A program made the position numbers and the translations under genes. Below, piece after piece: positions 1 to 8,453 of a DNA stretch of 64,000 nucleotides; within the stretch, counting starts at the first letter, position 1, and each line of letters starts with the position of its first letter. The notes below the pieces were generated by a model. The model saw nothing but the letters and a program-made list of their open reading frames with translations. It was not told the origin of the DNA and made no database searches. Origin of the DNA: CBDFHF01 sp965247565 (GTDB lineage Bacteria; Pseudomonadota; Gammaproteobacteria; Methylococcales; Methylomonadaceae); assembly GCA_965247565.1 (NCBI GenBank), contig CBDFHF010000001.1, positions 62,001-126,000 of the forward strand, written 5' to 3'.

Positions 1-136
1 GGCTTTCCTTCATTTTGCTTAGCGTAAATACATCGCTCGCCCATAAGCTAGTTAGCGATTCCGGCGTTTTGGCGGGCATCGGTTGACGATTGGTGATGTT
101 TTGAACAGCTTGAATACGCGCAGTATTTCCAGTCAT
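1..136 (-). CDS. glnN: Type III glutamine synthetase, N-terminal fragment (gene runs off the window)
   Basis: Only the first 45 codons are present. The start ATG is at 136–134, preceded by a good AGGGG ribosome site. The peptide contains ITNRQP, then WASDVFTLSKMKE, which matches my recollection of the conserved N-terminus of type III (GlnN) glutamine synthetases, roughly 700-residue enzymes that make glutamine from glutamate, ammonia and ATP in the cytoplasm. The call rests on this short match. It is supported by the upstream DNA, which carries a sigma-54-type promoter and NtrC-like half-sites, as expected for an ammonia-assimilation gene. The rest of the gene is outside the window, so integrity cannot be judged. 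Confidence 0.72.
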   Translation of the reverse strand, partial: MTGNTARIQAVQNITNRQPMPAKTPESLTSLWASDVFTLSKMKES

Positions 137-180
137 AGTTTTCCCCTGAATTAAGTGTGGTCATGTTCTTAATAGAGAGA

Positions 181-197
181 AAGCAATAACTAAGCCA
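181..197 (-). promoter_or_regulatory. Candidate sigma-54 (-24/-12) promoter for glnN
   Basis: Read on the minus strand the site is TGGCTTAGTTATTGCTT. It has the obligatory GG-N10-GC spacing and agrees with the TGGCAC-N5-TTGC consensus except at the two bases after TGGC. It lies 45 bases upstream of the glnN start codon. Confidence 0.6.
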
Positions 198-281
198 CTA
201 TTGTGATTCTATCAAGGTTGTTGAGACTCAAGGTCTACAATGGCTTTTACTTGGTGTTTCTTACAATGCTATTTGCTTGAT

Positions 282-330
282 TGCACCAAAATTGAATACA
301 AAGCAGCTTAATTGCACTGAAAACGCCCTA
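282..330. promoter_or_regulatory. NtrC-like enhancer half-sites upstream of glnN
   Basis: TGCACCAAAATTGAATACA (282–300) holds one perfect half of the NtrC consensus TGCACCA-N3/4-TGGTGCA. A second weaker site starts TGCACTGA at 313. Both lie about 85–140 bases upstream of the sigma-54-type site, a normal enhancer distance. The right halves are degenerate. The rest of the 137–467 gap shows no other gene. Confidence 0.5.
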
Positions 331-467
331 TCTCAAACACTGTACAATATTGCTTTTAACAGAGTATTCAGAGTGATATCTTACTAACAAGCCGGGTAGA
401 TCATGATCGGTTTCTGTTAACATCAGTCCAGTAAACTAAATAACCCAATCAAGGAATGCTGCTAAGC

Positions 468-2789
468 ATGACATCACCTATTAATTCCAAAGACCCAGTT
501 CATTTATCTCTTCGCGAAGCCGCGCTTGAATATCACCAATTTCCGATGCCCGGCAAAATTAGTGTTACGCCTACGAAGCATTTATCCAATCAGCGTGATC
601 TTGCTTTAGCTTATTCACCAGGTGTAGCAGCAGCCTGCGATGAAATCGTAGTCGACCCTATCAATGTTTTTAAATATACAGCGCGTGGTAATCTGGTGGG
701 TGTTGTCACCAATGGCACGGCAGTGCTGGGTTTGGGTAATATTGGTCCACTGGCTGCGAAGCCGGTTATGGAAGGCAAAGCTGTATTATTTAAAAAATTT
801 GCCGGGATTGATGTCTTTGATCTTGAAATCGATGAGCCCGATCCGGATAAATTGTGTGACCTTATCGCCGCCCTGGAACCCACCTTTGGTGGTATTAATC
901 TTGAGGATATTAAGGCGCCGGAATGCTTTTATATTGAACGTAAACTCAGCGAACGCATGAAAATTCCGGTGTTCCATGATGATCAACATGGCACTGCTAT
1001 CATCGTGGCTGCAGCGCTGTTAAATGGCTTAAAAGTCGTTGGGAAAGATCTCCAGCATTGCAAGCTAGTTGTCTCCGGTGCAGGAGCTGCTGCGTTAGCC
1101 TGTTTAAATTTGCTCGTGGAGCTTGGCTTTCCGTTGTCGAACATTTTTGTCACCGATTTAGCTGGGGTAGTTTATCAAGGCCGCATCGAGTTAATGGATC
1201 CTGATAAAGCACGTTTTGCACAAGCAACCGACGCGAGAACTTTATCTGAAGTGATTGCTGATGCGGATATTTTTTTAGGGCTGTCGGCAGGTGGTGTGTT
1301 AAAACCAGACATGGTTAAACGCATGGCGGATCGGCCGTTAATTTTTGCATTAGCCAATCCAACCCCGGAAATACTACCTGAAGAAATTAAAGCGGTGCGC
1401 AGCGATGCCATTATTGCAACTGGCCGTTCCGACTACCCTAACCAGGTGAATAATGTTCTATGCTTTCCCTATATCTTCAGAGGTGCATTAGATTGTGGTG
1501 CCAGCAAAGTAAATTTGGAAATGAAGATAGCGGCAGTTCGAGCCATTGCCGATTTAGCGCAAGCGGAACAATCGGATATCGTGGCAAGAACTTATGGGAT
1601 TACTAATCTGTCATTTGGCGCGGATTATCTAATTCCAATGCCATTCGACCCACGCTTGATGACTAAAATTGCGCCGGCGATTGTTGAAGCCGCCCAAGCC
1701 TCTGGTGTGGCAACCCGGCCAATTCAAGATATGCAAGCCTATATCGAGCATTTACAACAATTTGCCTATCATAGCGGTACTTTTATGCGGCCTATTTTTC
1801 AGGCCACTAAGCATGTCATAGACTCTAAAAAGCGTATTGTATTTGCAGAAGGCGAGGAAGAGCGAGTTCTACGTGCGCTCCAGATTATTGTCGATGAAAG
1901 AATTGCCAGCCCCATCTTGATTGGTCGTCCAGCAGTTCTCGAGCAACGCATTAAGAAATTTGGTTTACGCCTAAAGCCCGGCGTTGATTTTCAGATTGTT
2001 AATCCTGAGTTTGATGAACGTTATCGGGATTACTGGCAAACTTATTTACAAATGACCATCCGCAAAGGCGTAACAGAACAGTATGCGAAACTGGAAATGC
2101 GCCGGCGGCATACCTTGATTGGTGCCATGATGATCCATAAAGGTCATGCTGATGGCATGATGTGCGGTACTTTTGGTGCAACCGGCCTTCACTTGCATTA
2201 CATCAATCACGTTCTGGGCAGACAGCCGGGTGTAAATGTTTACGCTGCCATGAATGTACTGATTTTACCAGATCGGCAAATTGCTTTAGTAGATACCCAT
2301 ATCAATGAAAATCCGAGTGCAGAACAACTCGCTGAAATCACATTATTAGCCGCTGAACAAATGCGCCGTTTCGGTTTAATTCCCCGAGTTGCGTTGCTTT
2401 CTCATTCCAACTTTGGCTCAGGCAATACTGAAACGGCCAAAAAAATGCGTACTACCCTTGACATCATCAAGGATAAAGCACCCGATTTGGAAATTGACGG
2501 TGAGATGCATGGCGATACCGCTCTGGATTTTGACATCTTAAAACAGATGATGCCGGACTCACCCTTACAAGGCAGTGCCAATTTATTGGTCTTACCCAAT
2601 ATTGATGCCGCCAACATCGCCTACAACCTGCTTAAAGTCGCGGCCGGCAATGGTGTCGCCATAGGCCCGGTTTTGCTCGGTTGCGCCAAACCTGTGCATA
2701 TTCTGACCCAGTCAGCTACTGTACGCCGCATTGTCAATATGACCGCGTTGTGTGTTTTGGACGCCGTTGAGGAGAGCAAGTTGGTTTGA
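468..2789 (+). CDS. maeB: NADP-dependent malic enzyme with C-terminal phosphotransacetylase-like domain
   Basis: The enzyme oxidatively decarboxylates malate to pyruvate in the cytoplasm, supplying NADPH. The first ~425 residues form the malic enzyme part (YSPGVAAAC near the N-terminus, [10 protein letters not shown], then the VVSGAGAAA nucleotide-binding loop). The last ~340 residues resemble phosphotransacetylase and are typically regulatory in the MaeB family. The length of 773 residues is close to the ~760 usual for MaeB. An upstream in-frame ATG at 456 directly abuts the AAGGA at 451–455, which leaves no spacer, so the ATG at 468 is preferred. The gene is divergent from glnN and convergent with the SHOCT-domain gene. 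Confidence 0.95.
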   Translation: MTSPINSKDPVHLSLREAALEYHQFPMPGKISVTPTKHLSNQRDLALAYSPGVAAACDEIVVDPINVFKYTARGNLVGVVTNGTAVLGLGNIGPLAAKPVMEGKAVLFKKFAGIDVFDLEIDEPDPDKLCDLIAALEPTFGGINLEDIKAPECFYIERKLSERMKIPVFHDDQHGTAIIVAAALLNGLKVVGKDLQHCKLVVSGAGAAALACLNLLVELGFPLSNIFVTDLAGVVYQGRIELMDPDKARFAQATDARTLSEVIADADIFLGLSAGGVLKPDMVKRMADRPLIFALANPTPEILPEEIKAVRSDAIIATGRSDYPNQVNNVLCFPYIFRGALDCGASKVNLEMKIAAVRAIADLAQAEQSDIVARTYGITNLSFGADYLIPMPFDPRLMTKIAPAIVEAAQASGVATRPIQDMQAYIEHLQQFAYHSGTFMRPIFQATKHVIDSKKRIVFAEGEEERVLRALQIIVDERIASPILIGRPAVLEQRIKKFGLRLKPGVDFQIVNPEFDERYRDYWQTYLQMTIRKGVTEQYAKLEMRRRHTLIGAMMIHKGHADGMMCGTFGATGLHLHYINHVLGRQPGVNVYAAMNVLILPDRQIALVDTHINENPSAEQLAEITLLAAEQMRRFGLIPRVALLSHSNFGSGNTETAKKMRTTLDIIKDKAPDLEIDGEMHGDTALDFDILKQMMPDSPLQGSANLLVLPNIDAANIAYNLLKVAAGNGVAIGPVLLGCAKPVHILTQSATVRRIVNMTALCVLDAVEESKLV

Positions 2790-2859
2790 AACTGTTTTAG
2801 TCTTATGGTTATATTGAATGCGGTAGCCGCTGTGGATTTGGTTTTAAAAATCGCATCAG

Positions 2860-3699
2860 TTATAACCTAGCTAACAGTTCTGCTTTTTTTGTACTGTACT
2901 CACTATCCGTCAATATGCCTTTATCTTTAAGATTAGCCAATTTTTCAATAGCACCGAAAATATCTGCTTCTTGATTTACAACTTCTGTATCAATAGCGCT
3001 AGGTTGATACTCAGGCGCAGGTTGCGATTGCACCGGCACATTGTCAATAGAAATAAGGGGGAGGGTTTTAACATCAACTAGCCCATACTGACTGGTAAAG
3101 GTAATAGAGCCACCGATCGACTGCTGCTGGGAAAAACCACCAATCTGATGATCCAGGGTATCGTAAAGGGTTACCTGTCCATTGACCTCGATAGCCAGCC
3201 GTCGAATGTTAGCAAAGTAAGCATAACGCACGTTATTTTGCGCGCCGGTGCTATTAGGAAACTGCAGGCCAGCGGGCCACCAGTTTCCAGAACTACCGGC
3301 AGGTGGTGGCACAAATAAGCTGACCGCCCCCGAATGACCAGAACTATTTTGTTGTTGATTCCCCCCGTCGTAGTTACTTTGTTGCTGAGTACCTTGATTC
3401 TGTGACTGAAAGCTGCCAGTTTGAATAAGACCTGGTTGATTGGCAATCAGATTGGCAAGTTCTTGACACAACCCACCGACACTGTTCTTTAAATTAATAT
3501 TGAACATATCTCCCAACATAATCATGCCGCCCCTCATCCATTGGCCGGAACCGCCAAATTCAGGATGACTAAACTGAGCCATAGAGCCGTTGCCGTTGAT
3601 GACTGACTGCAACATGCTGAATACGGCATCGGGACTAAAATTATAGCGTTGTGCGATGTTGTTGATTATTTGCTGGCCTTCCGGCGTAAGTTGTTTCAT
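2860..3699 (-). CDS. SHOCT-domain protein of unknown function
   Basis: This 279-residue soluble protein has no signal peptide or membrane segment. Residues 1–95 are helical and Met-rich. Residues ~95–130 form a Gln/Asn/Ser/Gly-rich low-complexity linker, followed by a β-rich middle region (~145–215). The last ~30 residues (KLANLKDKGILTDSEY and the following KKAELL) are a classic SHOCT short C-terminal domain, a motif attached to many unrelated proteins and thought to mediate oligomerisation. The role is unknown. The gene is convergent with maeB and divergent from the small gene at 3795. Confidence 0.8.
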   Translation of the reverse strand: MKQLTPEGQQIINNIAQRYNFSPDAVFSMLQSVINGNGSMAQFSHPEFGGSGQWMRGGMIMLGDMFNINLKNSVGGLCQELANLIANQPGLIQTGSFQSQNQGTQQQSNYDGGNQQQNSSGHSGAVSLFVPPPAGSSGNWWPAGLQFPNSTGAQNNVRYAYFANIRRLAIEVNGQVTLYDTLDHQIGGFSQQQSIGGSITFTSQYGLVDVKTLPLISIDNVPVQSQPAPEYQPSAIDTEVVNQEADIFGAIEKLANLKDKGILTDSEYSTKKAELLARL

Positions 3700-3794
3700 T
3701 GGAAAAATCCGCTTGGTTTAGTTGAAAATGACAGAGGAGGAATTCGGAACATCAGGGTTTAAAAATTGCCGCCTGATTTGAATGATCAGTTTAG

Positions 3795-4034
3795 ATGATC
3801 GCACAATTAAAAGCACTATTCATCGATCAGTGCAAATTGATGGCGCTTTGTATGCGTTATTCCAATAAACAGTGCGCTAAAATCAAAGGTTTGTTTGAGA
3901 GAGCACCGGGTGTGCTGTATTGCCAGGCGCTGGTAGAGGATAAATTCGAGTGGGCGAAAGGCGGAAACGGCGCGTTATTATTGACCTTACCGTCGCTTAA
4001 TTTACAGGGCAAACCGGTTAAGATTCAACAGTAG
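3795..4034 (+). CDS. Hypothetical small protein, 79 residues
   Basis: I do not recognise this protein. It is soluble, with four Cys residues spread over the first half (two in a helical N-terminal third), and it ends in a Leu/Lys-rich tail. No convincing ribosome site precedes the ATG. It is divergent from the SHOCT-domain gene with about 95 bases between them, so a shared control region is possible. It may be a real but weakly translated gene or a chance frame. Confidence 0.45.
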   Translation: MIAQLKALFIDQCKLMALCMRYSNKQCAKIKGLFERAPGVLYCQALVEDKFEWAKGGNGALLLTLPSLNLQGKPVKIQQ

Positions 4035-4182
4035 AATGACCATGCTATGAGAAATCGCCGCACAGTGTTTCGGCAAGCCCAGAATGAACGGTAACGCGTT
4101 GATTTTGTTTATGGTGAGCTTGTCTACCCATGAAAAAATAAATTTGTTCGGTTGTGTGTGGACAGCATCTTACGGAACGACG

Positions 4183-4289
4183 TGTAGGGGCGGATTTACG
4201 AGAGCCCCTTGTGGGTATCCGCCCAGTATCCATAAGACACGGATATAAAGGCGAATAACCTAAAGGTCACAAGTAAATTCGCCTCTACA
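4183..4289. repeat. Small inverted-repeat (MITE-like) element
   Basis: The left end TGTAGGGGCGGATTTA (4183–4198) and the right end TAAATTCGCCTCTACA (4274–4289) are imperfect inverted complements, 14 of 16 bases. They enclose ~75 bases that cannot code for a transposase. This looks like the short dispersed GTAGGGGCG repeats found in many gammaproteobacterial genomes. Apart from this element, the weak frame at 4305 and the operator at 4478, the 4035–4520 gap shows nothing. Confidence 0.6.
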
Positions 4290-4304
4290 GTTAAATACCC
4301 TTTC

Positions 4305-4454
4305 CTAATTCACCGTAGTCGATTCACTGGAAACAAGCTTATAGCTATTCTTTTTCTTGGTGCCCGCTTTTGCCATTTTGTAGGTAATCACTGCAGAATT
4401 GGTTACCGATCCGGGTTTCTTTCGGGTGACGGTGATGCTGGCCATTTCTGGCAT
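4305..4454 (-). CDS. Possible small basic protein (49 residues)
   Basis: The frame starts MPEMASITVTRKKPG and is Lys/Thr/Ser-rich with a β-strand-like alternation, which looks more protein-like than a random frame. There is no clear ribosome site, and it lies between a MITE-like repeat and a toxin–antitoxin promoter. It could equally be noise. No function is proposed. Confidence 0.22.
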   Translation of the reverse strand: MPEMASITVTRKKPGSVTNSAVITYKMAKAGTKKKNSYKLVSSESTTVN

Positions 4455-4477
4455 TATTCGACAACCCGCCCGTGTGG

Positions 4478-4500
4478 ATATACAATTGAACCATGTATAT
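4478..4500. promoter_or_regulatory. Palindromic operator candidate of the MazE/PIN pair
   Basis: ATATACA (4478–4484) and TGTATAT (4494–4500) form a perfect 7-base inverted repeat with a 9-base spacer, 20 bases upstream of the antitoxin ATG. Toxin–antitoxin operons of this kind are normally repressed by their own AbrB-fold antitoxin at such palindromes. Confidence 0.5.
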
Positions 4501-4520
4501 CTTTTAAGCAGGGGGTTGTT

Positions 4521-4754
4521 ATGCAAGTCGCAAAATGGGGTAACAGCTTGGCGGTCAGGTTACCGGCCACCGTCGTTGAGGCGCTTCAACTTAAAGAGGG
4601 GGATGACATTGAGATTCATCTTACCGGCGAGCGGATGTTTGAACTTGAAAAAAAACCAGACACCCAAGCATTATTAGCCAGATTACGCCAATATCGAGGG
4701 CGATTACCTGCCGATTTCAAGTTTGATCGTCTGGAAGCACATGAAAACCGATAG
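4521..4754 (+). CDS. AbrB/MazE-type antitoxin
   Basis: This 77-residue protein begins MQVAKWGNSLAVRLP, the swapped-hairpin AbrB/MazE DNA-binding fold, and continues LKEGDDIEI, as in VapB/MazE antitoxins. The C-terminal third would wrap the toxin. A GGGGG-type ribosome site precedes the ATG. The reading frame overlaps the PIN toxin gene by 14 bases, which indicates translational coupling, and a palindrome lies just upstream. Confidence 0.88.
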   Translation: MQVAKWGNSLAVRLPATVVEALQLKEGDDIEIHLTGERMFELEKKPDTQALLARLRQYRGRLPADFKFDRLEAHENR

Positions 4755-5148
4755 GTCGTTTTTCGACACGAATGTACTGCTGTATTTATTGTCTGGGGAT
4801 AACGTCAAGGCGGATCGAGTCGAAGTAATTATGGCCTGTGGCGGCATCATCAGTGTGCAGGTGCTGAATGAATTTGCCTCGGTTGCCGCTCGAAAGCTTA
4901 AAATGAGCTATGCCGAAATAAGCGATGCGTTACAAATAATCCGCGCTATCTGCACAATTGAAGCGGTAACACTAGCCATTCATGAACATGGGCTAGATAT
5001 TGCGGAACGGTTTGGTTTTTCGCTATACGACAGCCTAATCGTTAGTGCCGCACTGCAATCCGGTTGCAAGATTTTGTATTCGGAAGACATGCAGCATGGT
5101 CAACAAATCAATGCTCAGTTGTTGGTTAGAAACCCTTTTTTGGAATAA
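4741..5148 (+). CDS. PIN-domain (VapC-like) ribonuclease toxin
   Basis: This 135-residue PIN-domain protein probably cleaves RNA when released from its antitoxin. Acidic active-site candidates are visible: FFDTNVLLY (Asp near residue 8), the Glu of VLNEFAS, SLYDSLIVSAA and SEDMQHG. The start ATG at 4741 lies inside the last codons of the antitoxin gene and opens MKTDRSFFDT, the usual PIN beginning. An upstream in-frame ATG at 4723 would add six residues and is less likely. The domain looks complete and intact. Confidence 0.88.
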   Translation: MKTDRSFFDTNVLLYLLSGDNVKADRVEVIMACGGIISVQVLNEFASVAARKLKMSYAEISDALQIIRAICTIEAVTLAIHEHGLDIAERFGFSLYDSLIVSAALQSGCKILYSEDMQHGQQINAQLLVRNPFLE

Positions 5149-5299
5149 TCTTAATCCAGACTTGGCAAATCAATGAAACTATAGAGCTGATTAAGGGTAA
5201 AGTCATGTTGATGTCACCGTGCAGCAACAAACTGTTTCTATGAAAATCTAACGCGTCCGTTCGATTTGCCCGCAACAAGCCTGCGGTGTTTGGAAAAAA

Positions 5300-5458
5300 T
5301 CAGGAATCAGAATCATGCTTGGCTTTATTTTTTCGCCATATAAATACACTTGCTCCAACAACGCCCAAAAATAGCAGGAGTATTAGCATCGGATGCTCAT
5401 AAAACGCATCAAAAAATGCACCCATACCTTGCGATGTGCCACGATAGTACGGCCCCAT
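5300..5458 (-). CDS. Small single-span membrane protein (52 residues)
   Basis: The frame starts MGPYYRGTSQGMG behind an AGGAGA ribosome site six bases away. It has an aromatic amphipathic stretch, one hydrophobic helix (residues ~24–42, MLILLLFLGVVGASVF) and a basic tail (WRKNKAK). This inside/outside charge pattern and the strong ribosome site support a real inner-membrane microprotein. It is not a family I recognise. There is no operon partner. Confidence 0.6.
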   Translation of the reverse strand: MGPYYRGTSQGMGAFFDAFYEHPMLILLLFLGVVGASVFIWRKNKAKHDSDS

Positions 5459-5650
5459 AATTTTCTCCTGCCCGCAACCGGGACTAGTTTTTTGTTAATA
5501 AAACGAACCATTATGAATACTTTATTTGTTGAGAGCTGCTTAAGTAGCTTGGGTCTTTCATAATGATAAAAACGCCAAAAACCAATTCTCTTTGAATCTT
5601 ACCTTGGAAATGGACATTGTCCAGTTCGGTTGTAGGTCCAATATTCGCGG

Positions 5651-5794
5651 TCTCTATACATGACAAAAATGAATAAACATGACATCGGCTGTATTTTTGT
5701 CATTTCGACCATCGGGAGAAATCATAAGTCACTGAAATTTAAGATTTATCCCGATGGTCGAAATGACACCGATTATTTTTTGTCATGTACAAAG
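5651..5794. mobile_element. MITE-like hairpin element with possible 8-bp target duplication
   Basis: The outer ends TACATGACAAAAAT and ATTTTTTGTCATGTA are inverted. Inside them lies a perfect 20-base inverted pair (TGTCATTTCGACCATCGGGA and its complement) around a short loop. The octamer ATTCGCGG flanks the element on both sides (5643–5650 and 5795–5802), as expected of an 8-bp target duplication. No transposase is encoded. Other than this element, the 5459–6079 gap holds only a small palindrome at 5826–5840. Confidence 0.62.
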
Positions 5795-6079
5795 ATTCGC
5801 GGTATGTCAAAGTAAGGAAATAAGAATTCAGGGCCTGAATCTTGTCGACGGACACAACATCGCCGGTGAGTTTTGGCATGAACTGGTTTTGTGTGTTTCG
5901 ATGATGCGTGTTTTTGTGAAGTTTAAACGCTGCACAAACCGGAAGTGAATATTTTGCTGCGTTCGTGAAGAGGGTGAGTGTCTTGAGTAGGAAATAGAGC
6001 CTAAGGTCACGGCTATTAAATTAGCCTGGCTCAAGTATTCAGCACTTAGAATCAACAACTCATTTGCTGGCAAGGCAAA

Positions 6080-6580
6080 TTATGCCGATAGCATATTGTT
6101 GGACAGAGTACCTTTCTGGCTCGATCCATTACGGCTGTAAGTTGAATTGGACTGAGTCTGGCCTTTTAGAATTTGCAAAGAACGCTGATTATGAAGTGCC
6201 AATAGGTTAATACTCATGCCATTTTGTTCGTTATGCTGCCTGCATTCGGCGGACAGAAGTTTGATTTGAGACCAATCATCACTAGGGCGTTGAATTGATA
6301 AGCCAGCTTCTTGGGCTTTTTGAAAATATTCCAACACACCTTCATCGGTGCTGGGTAAGTTTTCAGAAGCCAAAATTTGGCCAAGTTGGCTATTAAACTG
6401 CTCCAGTGTACTAGTTAAACTCTGCTTATTGACCGCAATATCGCTGATTGTTTCAGCTGTCGACCGTTGGAGTAACGCATCTGCTTCCAAAATCATCAGT
6501 TCATGCAGTTGTGTAACTAACGCCAGAGCGTTCGCAAGCAGTTTTTCTATATGAGCATAAGAATTTTCTGTCAGAGCCAT
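6080..6580 (-). CDS. flgN: Flagellar export chaperone FlgN
   Basis: FlgN is the cytoplasmic chaperone for the hook-filament junction proteins FlgK and FlgL. This 166-residue protein is nearly all α-helical, with the family pattern of an N-terminal heptad-rich coil (LLANALALVTQLHELM, then EADAL) and a Ser/Asn-rich disordered C-terminus. Its ATG overlaps the flgM stop as TAATG, so the two genes form one operon and are translationally coupled. Similarity is judged from helix pattern and from position after flgM. Confidence 0.85.
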   Translation of the reverse strand: MALTENSYAHIEKLLANALALVTQLHELMILEADALLQRSTAETISDIAVNKQSLTSTLEQFNSQLGQILASENLPSTDEGVLEYFQKAQEAGLSIQRPSDDWSQIKLLSAECRQHNEQNGMSINLLALHNQRSLQILKGQTQSNSTYSRNGSSQKGTLSNNMLSA

Positions 6581-6888
6581 TAATTGCTATCTCCGTTAAA
6601 AGATTTTTCAAATTGAATCATTTTTTTGGCAATATTTTCAGCGTTGATAGTGTAACTGCCATCGGCAATTAATTTCTTTACACTAGCGACTCGGTCAACA
6701 TCAATCGCAGCGCCTTGTGGTGCCTCAAGGGTCTTCTGTATATCCAGCGCGGTACTCGTAATCGCCACTGTGTCAGATTGCGTGACGTCATTATTAGTGA
6801 TCGGTTTGCTGTTATCAGGACCATTTTTTGGGGTTGTTTTGATACTAGGCAAGTCCGGTTTTCTGCTTGTTATAGATTCGATAGCCAT
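6580..6888 (-). CDS. flgM: Anti-sigma-28 factor FlgM
   Basis: FlgM binds sigma-28 (FliA) and holds it inactive until it is exported through the completed hook. The protein is 102 residues, with a disordered polar N-terminal half and a C-terminal sigma-binding segment (VDRVASVKKLIADGSY, then INAENIAKKMI) typical of the family. A GAGGA ribosome site precedes the ATG. The gene heads the flgM–flgN operon and has a near-consensus sigma-28 promoter, so it sits in the usual autoregulatory loop. Confidence 0.92.
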   Translation of the reverse strand: MAIESITSRKPDLPSIKTTPKNGPDNSKPITNNDVTQSDTVAITSTALDIQKTLEAPQGAAIDVDRVASVKKLIADGSYTINAENIAKKMIQFEKSFNGDSN

Positions 6889-6922
6889 GTCGAGTTCCTC
6901 TAAGTTTGGGATGTTGGAATCA

Positions 6923-6949
6923 GTATCGGCAGCGTAGTAAAAAACTTTA
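6923..6949 (-). promoter_or_regulatory. Sigma-28 (FliA) promoter of flgMN
   Basis: On the minus strand TAAAGTTT, 11 bases, then GCCGATAC matches the TAAAGTTT-N11-GCCGATAA consensus with one mismatch. It lies 35 bases upstream of the flgM ATG. The rest of the 6889–7273 gap holds no gene that I can support. Confidence 0.88.
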
Positions 6950-7273
6950 GCTATTTATTTAATCGATTTTTGCGAAATTGTTTGATTCTGAACAATAGTC
7001 ATAGCAAGCAAAGTGTTGAGAAAATTCAAACGCCCCAGCTTTGTCGATTTATAAAAATCTATTCAGCCCTCTCAGATCATTTCGATTCAGTTTTGGTTCA
7101 TCTTATTCTTGTATTTTACGCCCACTGTTGTATATTTGCGCTTGTGCAACAGAAAGTTGTTTATTAGCAAAAGCAAGAATGCCTAATCTTATATGCGGGA
7201 GTGTAGTGATTAGGATTATCTCTAGGCATTAGGAAACTGGTGCGGTAAAACATTAAATGACAAAGGTATCATT

Positions 7274-8338
7274 ATGAAACATAGACAATCATGGCAACTC
7301 GCGGCGCTTACAGTTTGCGCGTTTACTGCTCAAGCTGATGAGGTGTTGTTAAAAAATGGCGACAAAATTTCTGGTACTGTGCTGAATAAATCCGGAAAGA
7401 CTTTGGAAATGAAGACACCTTATGCAGATAAGGTTGTTATTAAATGGGATGCAATCCAAACCTTAAAGTCAGACAAGCCCTTGACTGTTATTCTTAATGA
7501 TAAACAGGAATTAACCGGTTTGGCCGAAACAAGCGCAGACGGCACGGTGAGGGTAAATAGTGGTGGTGTTTACAACACACAACCCATTCCTCTGGAAAAC
7601 ATTAAAGAAATTAACAAAAAGTTTTTTAGCGGCTCAGTTAATGTGGGTGGCGGTTTGTCAGACGGTAATACAACTCGCCAATCTTATCACGGTGATGCTA
7701 ACGTAGAAGTGCGCGGGAAAAATGATAAAGTCAACCTTGGCGGTCAGTATAACTACGCCGATAACCAAGATGTCGATACCGGTAAAAATGTCCTAAACGC
7801 ACGTAATTGGCAACTTTTTGGTACCTATGCTCATTTTTTTACCGATAAGTTTTATGGTTATGCTAACGGCATATTTACCAATGACCGCATGCAGGACATT
7901 TTATTGCGTTCCGCTTTTGGTGTTGGTGCCGGTTATGAGTTTTTTAACTCTGAAGAGTTAAATTTGTCATTTGAAGTTGGTCCATCCTACGTCAGTACCA
8001 ATTTTTATGACACGCCTTTTGGTTGTGAGGCTAAAGTCGCCGCTGGTAAAACTGATGCTTGCGATGAGCTTGATGATGATTCAGGTATTGCAGCTCGTTG
8101 GGCGGTTAACTACGATCAGTTTATCTTTAATAAGACTGTGCAAATATTCCATAAACACTACGGCTTGTTTGATGGCAATGTGTTCGTTGCGACTCGCACC
8201 GGTTTTCATGTGCCGATCTGGAATGGACTGCAATTTACCAACGAAGTGCAAGTGGATTATTACAACGGCTATAAACCAAGCCAAAACAAGCAAGAAGTTG
8301 ATACCCGCTATATGTTTACTATCGGTTACGGCTGGTAA
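7274..8338 (+). CDS. DUF481-family outer-membrane protein
   Basis: The protein is 354 residues with a signal peptide (basic start MKHRQSW, hydrophobic stretch, cleavage likely after AQA). Residues ~22–115 are a small β-rich periplasmic domain (VLLKNGDKISGTVL). The rest alternates polar and hydrophobic residues and ends in an aromatic strand, IGYGW, as expected for a DUF481 outer-membrane β-barrel. The cargo or role of DUF481 proteins is not known. It is a single-gene unit, closed by a strong terminator. Confidence 0.85.
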   Translation: MKHRQSWQLAALTVCAFTAQADEVLLKNGDKISGTVLNKSGKTLEMKTPYADKVVIKWDAIQTLKSDKPLTVILNDKQELTGLAETSADGTVRVNSGGVYNTQPIPLENIKEINKKFFSGSVNVGGGLSDGNTTRQSYHGDANVEVRGKNDKVNLGGQYNYADNQDVDTGKNVLNARNWQLFGTYAHFFTDKFYGYANGIFTNDRMQDILLRSAFGVGAGYEFFNSEELNLSFEVGPSYVSTNFYDTPFGCEAKVAAGKTDACDELDDDSGIAARWAVNYDQFIFNKTVQIFHKHYGLFDGNVFVATRTGFHVPIWNGLQFTNEVQVDYYNGYKPSQNKQEVDTRYMFTIGYGW

Positions 8339-8376
8339 GTATTTAGTCAAGACAATCGTTTAAAATCGTTCTGTAC

Positions 8377-8416
8377 AGCCAAGTGGGCACTTTAAGCTCC
8401 ACTTGGCTATTTTTTT
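8377..8416 (+). terminator. Rho-independent terminator
   Basis: AGCCAAGTGG (8377–8386) pairs perfectly with CCACTTGGCT (8399–8408) and is followed by seven T. It ends the DUF481 gene and may also serve the convergent amrS. Confidence 0.9.
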
Positions 8417-8453
8417 GTAGACTTTTCCCGTTTATGCTAAACAGGCGTGTAGA

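Noticed and set aside
5826..5840. Palindrome ATTCAGGGCCTGAAT
   Set aside because: It is only a short perfect dyad with no T-run, near no gene start. Likely chance.
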